Source: Frisingicoccus sp009929615
Lineage (GTDB): Bacteria; Bacillota; Clostridia; Lachnospirales; Lachnospiraceae
DNA length: 64,000 nucleotides
Direction of reading: 5' to 3'
Assembly: GCA_028692275.1 (NCBI GenBank)
Contig: JAQUXR010000004.1
Location: 1 to 64,000 of the forward strand
Position numbers and translations under genes: made by a program. This document shows, one piece after another, positions 1-8,123 of this stretch (position 1 is the first letter of the stretch; each line of letters begins with the position of its first letter). The notes beneath the pieces are model-generated. The model saw nothing but the letters and a program-made list of their open reading frames with translations. It ran no database searches and had not been told where the DNA came from.

Positions 1-74
1 TGTAACTACCCTGGCCATTTAAATATTCCATTACAACTTTCATTTTAGTTTGGAAACTATGTTTTGCCATGAAA

Positions 75-124
75 AAGCGACCTCCCAATCATTAGATTTT
101 TGGTCTAACTCTTGGGGGTCGCTT
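75..124 (-). terminator. Rho-independent terminator of the PadR operon
   Basis: AAGCGACCTCCCAA (75-88) pairs with TTGGGGGTCGCTT (112-124). On the minus strand the hairpin is followed by a T run, placing it just after the PspC gene. The bases before it (1-74) hold nothing I recognise. Confidence 0.8.
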
Positions 125-159
125 CAACAGTAATGCCCTTTATATGTTTTAATTAAGTT

Positions 160-339
160 CTAAATTTCTTCCGGTATGATAATGGCTGCAACAATATACG
201 CAACCAATCCGGTCCCTGTACACCCAAGTAAAAGCGCAAGCAGACGGATTACAGTTGGGTCAACACCCACATATTCTCCGATACCGCCACATACACCACA
301 AATCACCTTATTTGTTCTTGAACGAAATAATTTTTTCAT
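160..339 (-). CDS. PspC domain membrane protein (59 aa)
   Basis: Small PspC-domain protein. Residues 1-28 hold the family signature (KKLFRSRTNKVICGVCGG, then GEYVGVDPTVIRL), followed by one hydrophobic membrane segment at about 30-54. PspC-type proteins sit in the cytoplasmic membrane and are linked to envelope stress responses. I chose the ATG at 339 rather than the GTG at 345 because GAGGTG lies at a proper distance only from the ATG. That ribosome site overlaps the stop of the upstream DUF4097 gene, so the two are probably translationally coupled. It is the last gene of the PadR-DUF1700-DUF4097-PspC operon. The exact role is not known from sequence. Confidence 0.85.
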   Translation of the reverse strand: MKKLFRSRTNKVICGVCGGIGEYVGVDPTVIRLLALLLGCTGTGLVAYIVAAIIIPEEI

Positions 340-350
340 AATCACTCACC

Positions 351-1211
351 TCATTTATTCATAGTCATATCTATAGAGCCTGCGTCACAGCCTATCGTCC
401 ACTGGCTATAGGCTCCATTATCAATAATACGTTCCTCATCAAGTCCGGAAAAACTCCGGCCATTAATATTCAATGTTCCCAATGAAACATTGATATCATA
501 ATCATAATCCTTTTCATCGGCTCCTGCCAGCTTTACTTCGATTTTTCCTGCATCTACTTCAATATTTCCACCTTCTTCAACGCTGCCATCAAGAAGAATG
601 CTTCCTGCATCACAATCAAGACTTGCAGAAGTCGCCTGAATATTTTTAATAGATGCCACTCCTGCGTCCACATCCACTTCTAAATATTCGCAGAGAAGAG
701 GAACATCTATATCACAGCTTCCGGCATCAACTCCAACGTATGCTGTAAGAATTTTTGTTCCCTCAGGTACATACAATGTTGCTTCCGGTATGGCTTCTCC
801 CAGAATCACTCTGTTTCTATCCCTGTTCTGAACAACTATCTCGTGACCATCCGAAGACCACTCAAAATATTTGGCATCATTTCCTGCATCCAGATAGATG
901 TCCTTTTTGCCTTCCGGTGTCGGTTCAACTTTCAGCTTTCCAAAATCCAGGTTAATCTGGAGAGCACCCATTTCTTCTTCCGCCTGAACCTTCTCATTTC
1001 CATTGGCATCCATGACACTTTCCATGGCTTCGTTATCATCACCTATATGAATACCCCAGTTTTGTAAAGAAAAGGAATAGTGGCCATCTTCAATTTCCTG
1101 CCTGAGTGAATCGAAATTAATTCCCATAGATACGGCCGCAATGCATAAGCCGCCGCCGGCCAGAATGAAAATCAGAGCAACGATTAACCATATCTTTGTT
1201 CCCTTTTTCAT
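351..1211 (-). CDS. DUF4097 family beta-helical envelope protein
   Basis: 286 aa. A short cytoplasmic start (MKKGTK) is followed by a membrane segment at about residues 7-28, then an extracytoplasmic part with the repetitive short beta-strand pattern of the DUF4097 (LiaG-like, putative adhesin) family. DAG repeats recur (VDAGSCDIDV, VDAGVASIKN, CDAGSILLDG, VDAGKIEVKL, CDAGSIDMTM). The start overlaps the DUF1700 gene by four bases (ATGA). In Firmicutes this gene is commonly found with a PadR regulator and a DUF1700 partner; the trio is thought to respond to envelope stress, but the molecular function is not established. Confidence 0.85.
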   Translation of the reverse strand: MKKGTKIWLIVALIFILAGGGLCIAAVSMGINFDSLRQEIEDGHYSFSLQNWGIHIGDDNEAMESVMDANGNEKVQAEEEMGALQINLDFGKLKVEPTPEGKKDIYLDAGNDAKYFEWSSDGHEIVVQNRDRNRVILGEAIPEATLYVPEGTKILTAYVGVDAGSCDIDVPLLCEYLEVDVDAGVASIKNIQATSASLDCDAGSILLDGSVEEGGNIEVDAGKIEVKLAGADEKDYDYDINVSLGTLNINGRSFSGLDEERIIDNGAYSQWTIGCDAGSIDMTMNK

Positions 1212-1960
1212 GCCGCTGTTCCTCCTCTCTGAAATAATCTACGAAACAGACTGACAATTCCACGGATAATCCATGGGAGCAGTCTTGTGCAGATAAGGAT
1301 TGTCAAAATGACACTTATAATTCCCAGTGCCACCATAATAAATGATAATCCCATCATCAAAATGCCTTCCGGTACGGAAACAACCATTCGTGCAATACTT
1401 GCGGCAAACAGAGCGATTCCACCGACTGAAAATCCAATTGCACATCCGGCTGCACCAATAAAAAAGCCGAAAATACACATAAATACAGCGGCTATAACAC
1501 CGAACACTGTACCACCGGCACCAAGAATTAACGGTAAGGCTAATACAATTAAAATACCAATCATGATATACTTTCCACGATTATTATTCACCGGAGTATC
1601 TTCTCTATCCGAATGAGCTGTTTCTGAATCCCATTCTTCATATGTCTCATCCTTTGTCTTGCTTTCTTTCCAGTCTTTACTTCCGTATACCTCAGGTACG
1701 TGAGACTCAGGCTCCATTCGGCCATCGGTAAATCCCTGCTCGCTGAATTCGCTCTTATCATCGCCACCACCGTTTAACGAGGATTTAATTGTCATAGCAA
1801 TCTTTTCAGGTGCATCCAGGAGTCCATCTACAGAATCGGATTCTGCAATTCCTGCCGCATCCATATAATCTAAATAATAAGTCAGGGCATCCTCCCTGTC
1901 TTTTTCATCGACATCCTGAAGCAGATATTCAAGCTGCTTCAAAAATTCCATGCGGGTCAT
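1208..1960 (-). CDS. DUF1700 domain membrane protein
   Basis: 250 aa. The N-terminus (MTRMEFLKQLEYLLQ, then a DREDALTYYLDYMDAAG stretch) is the cytoplasmic DUF1700 (HAAS-like) helical domain. A charged linker rich in Glu/Asp/Ser/Thr follows at about 70-125, and then three or four hydrophobic membrane segments (about 128-240) ending in RRLFQRGG. The ATG at 1960 has AGGAG at eight bases and overlaps the PadR stop. DUF1700 proteins are usually partners of PadR regulators and DUF4097 proteins, as here; the domain may bind the regulator or relay an envelope signal, which is inference. Confidence 0.85.
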   Translation of the reverse strand: MTRMEFLKQLEYLLQDVDEKDREDALTYYLDYMDAAGIAESDSVDGLLDAPEKIAMTIKSSLNGGGDDKSEFSEQGFTDGRMEPESHVPEVYGSKDWKESKTKDETYEEWDSETAHSDREDTPVNNNRGKYIMIGILIVLALPLILGAGGTVFGVIAAVFMCIFGFFIGAAGCAIGFSVGGIALFAASIARMVVSVPEGILMMGLSFIMVALGIISVILTILICTRLLPWIIRGIVSLFRRLFQRGGTAA

Positions 1961-2283
1961 TGACTCATCTCCTCCCTTTCAAACAGTTGCGTGATTTTGG
2001 ATGAATAAGACTTCCATTCCGTCCGGTACAAATTCAGCTGAACCAGCCCAGCCGGAGTAATTCTGTAATATCTTCGATTTCGGCCACCAAACTGGACATC
2101 ATACACTTCCAGACACTGGTCCTTTTGCAATCGCCTGAGTACAGGATACAACGTCGATTCCGAAATATCAATAACCTGCCGGACATCCTGGGTAATTTTA
2201 TAACCATAGGTTCCATCCTTTTCTTTTGATACAACCGAAAGAACAATCGCATCCAATAATGCGGCGCCCGTATTAAAAACCAT
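1957..2283 (-). CDS. PadR family transcriptional regulator
   Basis: 108 aa, the size of a minimal PadR (PadR-s2 type): a winged helix-turn-helix (LLDAIVLSVVSKEKDGTYGY; ESTLYPVLRRLQKDQCLEVY; GGRNRRYYRITPAG) and a short C-terminal dimerisation helix. The SxLYPVLRRL and RRYYxIT stretches are hallmark PadR residues. It heads the four-gene operon and is likely autoregulatory, since inverted AATAATATTGTT half-sites flank its promoter. PadR proteins generally repress and are released by a ligand or partner; the inducer is unknown. Confidence 0.92.
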   Translation of the reverse strand: MVFNTGAALLDAIVLSVVSKEKDGTYGYKITQDVRQVIDISESTLYPVLRRLQKDQCLEVYDVQFGGRNRRYYRITPAGLVQLNLYRTEWKSYSSKITQLFEREEMSQ

Positions 2284-2320
2284 TTAATCCTCTCCTTTCC
2301 TTTGCACTCACTTATTTTTT

Positions 2321-2401
2321 AATAATATTGTTTTTATAACCATATTATATGCCGTATAATATTACTTGTCAATACATATTATATTTCACAACAATATTAT
2401 T
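2321..2401 (-). promoter_or_regulatory. PadR operon promoter flanked by inverted operator half-sites
   Basis: On the minus strand TTGACA (2367-2372), a 17-base spacer and TATAAT (2344-2349) form a consensus sigma-A promoter. AATAATATTGTT (2321-2332) and its exact inverse AACAATATTATT (2390-2401) flank it, and a near-palindrome GTATAATATTAC sits in the spacer. The AT-rich symmetric layout suits PadR autoregulation. Confidence 0.75.
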
Positions 2402-2447
2402 TTTCTTACAAAAATCTTACATGGGTAACTCAGAAAAAAATTAATAA

Positions 2448-2476
2448 TTGCACCCTTTTTGCATAACTGGTACAAT
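2448..2476 (+). promoter_or_regulatory. Sigma-A promoter of glycerate kinase
   Basis: TTGCAC (2448-2453), 17-base spacer, TACAAT (2471-2476), about 35 bases ahead of the GGAGGAG ribosome site and ATG at 2515. Confidence 0.65.
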
Positions 2477-2514
2477 GACTTTATCATTAAGCTATGTACA
2501 GGAGGAGATAAAAT

Positions 2515-3642
2515 ATGAAAGTTGTCATTGCCATTGATTCATTTAAAGGCAGCCTGAGTTCCATGGATGCCGGGAACGCTATTAAAGCCGGTATTTTAAA
2601 GGCTGTCGATGCTCAAGTTATTGTCAAACCTCTGGCCGACGGCGGTGAGGGAACTACCGATGCACTCATCGAAGGTCTTGGCGGCGAAAAGATTTCCCTC
2701 ACTGTTAAAGGACCATTAGAAACACCTGCCCAGGCCTACTATGGCTATTTAAAAGAAACGAACACTGCCATTATGGAGATGGCTATGGCTTCCGGTATTA
2801 CTCTGGTTCCACGAGGCAGCCTGAATCCACTGGCTGCAACCACCTACGGTGTCGGTGAGATGATTAAAGATGCGGCACAGCGCGGCATCCGAAATTTCAT
2901 TATCGGTATTGGCGGTAGTGCTACAAACGACGGTGGTACCGGTATGCTCACTGCCCTTGGTTATGAGTTTCTGGATGCTCAGGGCCAGCCTGTTGGACTG
3001 GGTGCCCAGTGTCTGGAGAAGATTGTATCCATTTCAGATAAAAACAGGCTTTCCATCCTCGACGAATGCCATTTTCAGATTGCCTGTGATGTGGAAAATC
3101 CTCTCTGCGGACCAAAGGGTTCGACCTATATCTATGGACCTCAGAAAGGAGTGACAGAAAGTCAGCTTCCTATTTTGGACAAAGGCATGGAAAACTACGG
3201 TAAGGCTGCGGAAGCTTTTACCGGAAAATCCACCATGACCATTGCCGGTACCGGCGCTGCCGGCGGTCTTGGATTTGCTTTCCTCACCTTCCTTAATGCC
3301 ACCCTTAAATCCGGAATTGATTTAATTCTGGATGCCGTCGCTTTGGAAACTGCTATGGATTCCGCCGATTATGTCATTACCGGTGAGGGCCGATTGGACC
3401 AGCAGACCGCTATGGGAAAGGGGCCTATGGGTGTTGCCCGACTTGGTAAAAAATACGGTGCTAAAACGATAGCTTTAGCCGGCTCGGTTACCGATGGGGC
3501 TGCTGCCTGTAATGATGCCGGTCTGGATGGATATTTTTCAATACTCTCTTCCGTATGCACTTTGGAGGAAGCTATGGCTCCGGATATCGCACGTAAAAAT
3601 CTTAGTTTAACCGCGGAACAGCTTTTCCGCTTATTTAAGTAA
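2515..3642 (+). CDS. glxK: Glycerate kinase (GlxK/GarK family)
   Basis: 375 aa, full length for the class II glycerate kinase family. It phosphorylates D-glycerate with ATP, feeding 2- or 3-phosphoglycerate into glycolysis. Signatures: N-terminal VVIAIDSFKGSLSSMDAGNA, PLADGGEGTTDAL, the GGSATNDGGTGMLTALGY loop near residue 142, NPLCGPKGSTYIYGPQKG, and the C-terminal GEGRLDQQTAMGKGP. It stands alone on the plus strand with its own promoter and a shared terminator, so it is probably monocistronic; no glycerate uptake gene is adjacent. Confidence 0.95.
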   Translation: MKVVIAIDSFKGSLSSMDAGNAIKAGILKAVDAQVIVKPLADGGEGTTDALIEGLGGEKISLTVKGPLETPAQAYYGYLKETNTAIMEMAMASGITLVPRGSLNPLAATTYGVGEMIKDAAQRGIRNFIIGIGGSATNDGGTGMLTALGYEFLDAQGQPVGLGAQCLEKIVSISDKNRLSILDECHFQIACDVENPLCGPKGSTYIYGPQKGVTESQLPILDKGMENYGKAAEAFTGKSTMTIAGTGAAGGLGFAFLTFLNATLKSGIDLILDAVALETAMDSADYVITGEGRLDQQTAMGKGPMGVARLGKKYGAKTIALAGSVTDGAAACNDAGLDGYFSILSSVCTLEEAMAPDIARKNLSLTAEQLFRLFK

Positions 3643-3654
3643 ACTACATAAATT

Positions 3655-3687
3655 AAGGGCAGTCCTGATACACTCAGGGCTGCCCTT
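3655..3687. terminator. Bidirectional terminator between convergent genes
   Basis: AAGGGCAGTCCTG pairs with CAGGGCTGCCCTT around a short loop, followed by a T-rich stretch on the plus strand. It lies between glycerate kinase (+) and the phosphatase gene (-), and can serve both. Confidence 0.85.
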
Positions 3688-3697
3688 ATATTTTTAT

Positions 3698-4507
3698 CTA
3701 GGCTTCCAGATATAAATCCTTCAGCATTTTTCGTTTGTCCTTATTAAGTCCAAGAACCTCATCCAGGTAATTATCCATATCCGTATATTTATTTTCTATA
3801 ACTCTGTAAATACAGTCCAGATATTCCTTATGTACACTGAACATAGCCATAAGGCCCTGTCGAATCCCCTGCATATCCAAACGTTTTTCCATGTCATCGC
3901 ACAGTCTCTCGTTATCTTCTTTCAGCAAAGCATTCACACGGAAATAATCCGCTTCTATTATCTCTTTTGGAACTTCCAATGCGGATAGAATCAGGATTGA
4001 AGCAATCCCTGCCCGGTCTTTTCCCGCCGTACAGTGCCACAATACAGCCCCTTCCTCCTGAGAAAGTAATTCATCAAACATTCTGCCATAACACTTATGT
4101 GCCTTTTCACCAAGGATAATCTGTTCATAAATCCCTGCCATATAGTTTTCTGCACTAAAATCCGGTGATTCCAGATAGGATACAAGCTGCTCCATCATAT
4201 CACCATCCTGGCCTTCCCTGGTAACGCCCAAAGCCTTCTCATCCAATACCGGAAGATGTAGATTAATGACGTCCGAAAGAACCGGGTCCGGATGTTCTTC
4301 CCGCTCTTTTGTTGTTCGAAAATCCAGTATCTTTTTCAAATGGATATTTTCCATCAGATATGTTAAATCTGACTGGGCTGCACCAAAGAGTTCACCACTT
4401 CGAATCAGACGGTGCGGTTTAATATGCCTGCCATCCTCTGTCGGAAAGCCGGCAAAATCTCTTGTATTTTTAAGTCCCTCAAGGGGGAGCCTCTTAATCT
4501 CCATCAT
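3698..4507 (-). CDS. Tyrosine-protein phosphatase (Y_phosphatase3 type)
   Basis: 269 aa cytoplasmic protein with the CX5R catalytic loop HCTAGKDRAG near residue 158 (nucleophile Cys, phosphate-binding Arg), preceded by the usual NTRDFAGFPTEDGRHIKPHRLIRSGEL start and an Asp-containing DFRTTKEREEHPD segment. This matches the bacterial Tyr/Ser phosphatase family that can also act on phosphoinositides. It overlaps the upstream FprA gene by four bases (ATGA), so both are co-transcribed, although no functional link is evident. The substrate is unknown. Confidence 0.9.
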   Translation of the reverse strand: MMEIKRLPLEGLKNTRDFAGFPTEDGRHIKPHRLIRSGELFGAAQSDLTYLMENIHLKKILDFRTTKEREEHPDPVLSDVINLHLPVLDEKALGVTREGQDGDMMEQLVSYLESPDFSAENYMAGIYEQIILGEKAHKCYGRMFDELLSQEEGAVLWHCTAGKDRAGIASILILSALEVPKEIIEADYFRVNALLKEDNERLCDDMEKRLDMQGIRQGLMAMFSVHKEYLDCIYRVIENKYTDMDNYLDEVLGLNKDKRKMLKDLYLEA

Positions 4508-5709
4508 TCCTCCAAAGATGCTTTAATTGCATCCTTAAACGCAATCATCTGATCCATCTGGCTGTTCTTCGCTGCTGACTTCATCGTAAATACAGATTCA
4601 AGAACCTTGCTGTTCTTTAATTCCTCGAGCATCGTCCGCATCTGTTTACCACTGGCTGCAGCCCATGTCCCATTTTCCATAAGTGCAAAAGTTCTGTTCG
4701 AAAGATTCAGCGCTTTCATATCGTAAAGTAGATTATGCATCAGTGGATAAGCATTACCATTATAAGTTGGTGATGCCAGAATAATATGGCTGTATTTAAA
4801 AGCCTCACTGATAAGTTCAGAAATATGTGTCACTGAAATATCATAGACTGCCAGTTTGCTCACCCCATCCTCAGCCAGCATAGCTGCCAGGGCATTGACC
4901 GCACTCTCCGTATTTCCATACATTGATGCATACATAATAGCCACACCTTTGACCTCTGGTTCATAACGACTCCACAGATCGTGCTTATTCATAAAATAAT
5001 CCAGATTCTCTCGCCATACCGGTCCGTGAAGAGGGCAAATCATCTGAATATCGAGAGTAGCAGCCTTCTTAAGAAGGGCCTGTACCTGAGCACCATATTT
5101 GCCAACAATATTCGTATAATATCTGCGGGCATCATCCAGCCAATCTCGGTCAAAGTCCACTTCATCCGCAAATACAGTGCCATTCAAAGCTCCAAAACTT
5201 CCAAAGGCATCGGCAGAAAAAAGAATCTTTTCAAAAGAATCATAAGTCACCATGACCTCCGGCCAGTGAACCATCGGTGCCATAACAAAAGTCAATTCAT
5301 GCTTTCCAATTGAGAGGGTATCCTTCTCTTTCACCAACAGACTTCTTTCCTCTAGTGAAAACTCAAAAAACTGACCTATCATCTGAAAAGTCTTTGCATT
5401 CCCTACCAGAATAACCTCCGGATACAGGTGGACAAGATTCTCAATATTTGCACAATGATCGGGTTCCATATGATTAATAATTAAATAGTCTAATTTGCGG
5501 CCATTCAAAATATACTGAACATTTTCTATAAACTGCTGGCCTGCACCAGCATCTACTGTATCCATTAAGGCCGTCTTTTCATCCATAATAATATAGGAAT
5601 TATAAGACACACCCCGTTTAACAGGAAAAATATTCTCAAATAAATTCAAACGTCTGTCATTTACTCCGACCCAGTAAACATCCTCTGTAATTTTACGTGC
5701 ACACTGCAT
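4504..5709 (-). CDS. fprA: FprA family A-type flavoprotein (flavodiiron protein)
   Basis: 401 aa. An N-terminal metallo-beta-lactamase-like diiron domain carries NHMEPDHCANIENL (HxExDH ligands), the later ligand-bearing MVHWPEVMV and PLHGPVW segments, and a C-terminal flavodoxin domain starts at the FMN loop MYASMYGNTESAV (about residue 257). Such proteins reduce O2 to water or NO to N2O with electrons from rubredoxin, protecting anaerobes. The ATG at 5709 was chosen because AGGAG lies at eight bases; an ATG six codons upstream has no site. A rubredoxin and desulfoferrodoxin lie elsewhere in the window (54.8-55.4 kb). Confidence 0.93.
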   Translation of the reverse strand: MQCARKITEDVYWVGVNDRRLNLFENIFPVKRGVSYNSYIIMDEKTALMDTVDAGAGQQFIENVQYILNGRKLDYLIINHMEPDHCANIENLVHLYPEVILVGNAKTFQMIGQFFEFSLEERSLLVKEKDTLSIGKHELTFVMAPMVHWPEVMVTYDSFEKILFSADAFGSFGALNGTVFADEVDFDRDWLDDARRYYTNIVGKYGAQVQALLKKAATLDIQMICPLHGPVWRENLDYFMNKHDLWSRYEPEVKGVAIMYASMYGNTESAVNALAAMLAEDGVSKLAVYDISVTHISELISEAFKYSHIILASPTYNGNAYPLMHNLLYDMKALNLSNRTFALMENGTWAAASGKQMRTMLEELKNSKVLESVFTMKSAAKNSQMDQMIAFKDAIKASLEE

Positions 5710-5765
5710 TATAGCTGCTCCTTCCATCTCGAACTCTTTCTTAAATTAAGTACTAAGTAAAAAAA

Positions 5766-5790
5766 CGGCTTAGTTTCATAAACTATGCCG
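5766..5790 (-). terminator. Terminator after the methylglyoxal-synthase-like gene
   Basis: CGGCTTAGTTT and AAACTATGCCG pair (one mismatch); on the minus strand a run of seven T follows. It separates the mgsA-like gene from fprA. Confidence 0.8.
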
Positions 5791-5813
5791 CTCTCCTTAT
5801 AGTTGAATAAAGT

Positions 5814-6206
5814 CTATTTATGATTGCGCCATTCTAAATCCCCATGCTCCAGGCCCATAATAAGTGCCTCAGCCGTAGCAATATTCGTTGCCATAGGAAT
5901 ACAGTAAGCGTCACATTGGTTCATGATTTCATAAATATCCGGTTTTTCCGTAGATGCCATGGATGGATTATAGAAGAAGATTACGACATCCATGCGATTA
6001 TCTTCAATCATCTCAATAAACTGCCGTCCGCCGCCTATACTTCCCGGCAAAAACTTATTTACTTTCAAATTCGTTACTTCTTCAATTCTTCGCCCGGTAA
6101 CTCCTGTAGCATAAATGGAATGTTTTCCCAACACTCTTTTATATGCGATACAGAAGTTTTCAATAAGTTCTTTTTTGTTATTATGCGAAATAATACCTAT
6201 ATTCAT
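5814..6206 (-). CDS. Methylglyoxal synthase homologue with altered active site
   Basis: 130 aa, close to the size of methylglyoxal synthase (which turns dihydroxyacetone phosphate into methylglyoxal and phosphate). The fold markers are present: IGIISHNNKK (His19 position of E. coli MgsA), YATGVTGRRI, MDVVIFFYNP (Asp91) and PMATNIATAEALI. However, the catalytic loop GGDQQ reads GGGRQ, so the base Asp71 is Gly, and His98 is replaced by Glu in STEKPD. It may therefore be inactive or have a new role. The ATG at 6206 was chosen (GGGGGA nine bases upstream) over the TTG at 6215. It has its own promoter. Confidence 0.8.
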   Translation of the reverse strand: MNIGIISHNNKKELIENFCIAYKRVLGKHSIYATGVTGRRIEEVTNLKVNKFLPGSIGGGRQFIEMIEDNRMDVVIFFYNPSMASTEKPDIYEIMNQCDAYCIPMATNIATAEALIMGLEHGDLEWRNHK

Positions 6207-6263
6207 CCCCAGCAATCCCCCTTTTTACATATACCACCCCATAAGTATACATACACTACTACT

Positions 6264-6293
6264 ATATTACTTTATTTCTATGTTTTTTGTCAA
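6264..6293 (-). promoter_or_regulatory. Sigma-A promoter of the mgsA-like gene
   Basis: On the minus strand TTGACA (6288-6293), an 18-base spacer and TAATAT (6264-6269), about 60 bases before the start codon. Confidence 0.7.
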
Positions 6294-6312
6294 TATCCTA
6301 CAAAAAATACAT

Positions 6313-8109
6313 TTATTTTTTCCTTTTTTTAACAGTATTTACTGTAATTTTGCAGACTTTTCGATCATAGGTCCACAAACCATTGGCCTCTTCCTCGATA
6401 TCCGAAAGCTGGGTGTAAACAGCCGCACATAATCCCTCTTCAATAAGCGGTTTTAATTCCTTATCCAACAATTCACGGAAAGCATCACTAAAGCTGTCCA
6501 TATCCTCATATGTCCGGTAGCCATAAACATTCTCCACTGTGCTGTGTTCGGGAATTCTGCAGGCATAGCCTCCATATTCGGATAAAACAAAAGCCCTGTC
6601 TGATTCATGCCTGACAGTCAATTTTCTAAAATAATTATGTTCACTCACAAAATCCCCGCATCCCATATCGAACCAGCCACTGGCAGAATCTATCCACCGG
6701 CTTTTATCTTGCATTCTTATACGCTGTGTCACCTTCTCTGTATCAAACTGTCCCCATCCCTCGTTAAAAGGTACCCAGCAGGCTACAGAGGGCGAATTAA
6801 ACAACAGGTCTACCGTTTTACCGCTGTCCTCCAGCCAACGTCTCTGTGCCCTTATATCTCGACGTCCGGTTATGGACGGATGGTCTTTTTTCATTTTGCG
6901 GAATCTGGCTACGCCTGTCGGAAGATAGCATAACAGAACCGGCGAATAAGTTCCTCCGCCATTAACCATATCCTGCCACACCAGCATTCCAAGACGGTCA
7001 CAATGATAATACCAACGAAGACTTTCGATTTTAGCATGTTTTCTCAGCATATTAAATCCCAGGTTTTTCATGGATTGTATATCAAAAATCAAAGCCTCAT
7101 CCGATGGCGGTGTATAAAGGCCATCCGGCCAATATCCCTGGTCCAAAACACCATTTTGAAAATAAAATCTATGATTCAGACAGGTTCTTAAAATTCCCTG
7201 TTCATCCTTCTCCATAGTGAAAATCCGCATGGCAAAATAACTTTTTACTCTGTCTTCATCTGCCGAAATTTCCAAATCATACAGAAAAGGCTGTTCCGGA
7301 CTCCAGACCTTTTTTTCAGGGATATGTAATGTAATCACCGAAGATTCTCCGGTTTCTAAAGCCACACACTGATTTCCATCGAAAACGGCCGCTGTGTATT
7401 TTCCTGCTTCCCGAAGACAGTCAATTTCCACCTGTATCCGGTCCCCATCATAGTCCGGTATAATCTTTAATCCCCGTATGTAATTTTCCGGAACCCATTC
7501 CATCCATACCGTCTGCCAGATACCACTCTGGGCCGTATAGAACATGCCGCCCCGCTGACACTTCTGTTTACCCTTGCCGGCCTCGCTATATTCGCTGTCA
7601 TCCCGAACTAAAAGATAAAGTTCATTCATTCCCTCATGGAGATATGCAGTGATATCCCATTCAAAAGGCAGATATCCACCCCTGTGACTGCCGACGCATT
7701 TGCCATTAACATAGCCATGGCACCTTTCATCAACAGCCCCAAAATGAAGAAGGCATCTTTGATTCTTCCCAATATGTTCTATCTTTAAACGCCTGTGATA
7801 CCACAAATATTCTCCAGGCTTTAACTGACGTTCTACTCCGGACAAAATACTTTCCGGCGAAAAGGGCACAAGAATCTTTCCATCCCAGGATTTTGGCGGA
7901 AAACTCTGATGAATATCTGTTGCTGAAACGAAGCAGTAATCCCACCATCCATTCAGGCATTCCCACTGATTTCGTACCATCTGGGGTCTTGGATATTCTT
8001 CATGAACATGTTTCTTATCCAAAGTTTCTCCCCAGGGTGTCATCAGCGGTTTTGGCGGCTGATGCTCCTGACCCAGCTGAACACTTCGCAGTGCATCCTT
8101 TATATTCAT
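6313..8109 (-). CDS. Glycoside hydrolase family 2 protein
   Basis: 598 aa. It has the GH2 order: N-terminal jelly-roll sugar-binding domain (about 60-200; WYHRRL, VDERCHGYVNGKCVGSHRGG, PFEWDI), an immunoglobulin-like middle, and a TIM barrel from about 300. The acid/base is the Glu of NEGWG near 450 and the nucleophile the Glu of VLSEYGG. GH2 covers beta-galactosidases, beta-glucuronidases and beta-mannosidases; the substrate cannot be told here. There is no signal peptide, so it acts in the cytoplasm on imported oligosaccharide. ATG 8109 has GGAGG at a good distance; the TTG at 8127 does not. No sugar transporter is adjacent. Confidence 0.88.
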   Translation of the reverse strand: MNIKDALRSVQLGQEHQPPKPLMTPWGETLDKKHVHEEYPRPQMVRNQWECLNGWWDYCFVSATDIHQSFPPKSWDGKILVPFSPESILSGVERQLKPGEYLWYHRRLKIEHIGKNQRCLLHFGAVDERCHGYVNGKCVGSHRGGYLPFEWDITAYLHEGMNELYLLVRDDSEYSEAGKGKQKCQRGGMFYTAQSGIWQTVWMEWVPENYIRGLKIIPDYDGDRIQVEIDCLREAGKYTAAVFDGNQCVALETGESSVITLHIPEKKVWSPEQPFLYDLEISADEDRVKSYFAMRIFTMEKDEQGILRTCLNHRFYFQNGVLDQGYWPDGLYTPPSDEALIFDIQSMKNLGFNMLRKHAKIESLRWYYHCDRLGMLVWQDMVNGGGTYSPVLLCYLPTGVARFRKMKKDHPSITGRRDIRAQRRWLEDSGKTVDLLFNSPSVACWVPFNEGWGQFDTEKVTQRIRMQDKSRWIDSASGWFDMGCGDFVSEHNYFRKLTVRHESDRAFVLSEYGGYACRIPEHSTVENVYGYRTYEDMDSFSDAFRELLDKELKPLIEEGLCAAVYTQLSDIEEEANGLWTYDRKVCKITVNTVKKRKK

Positions 8110-8123
8110 CCCTATTCCTCCAA

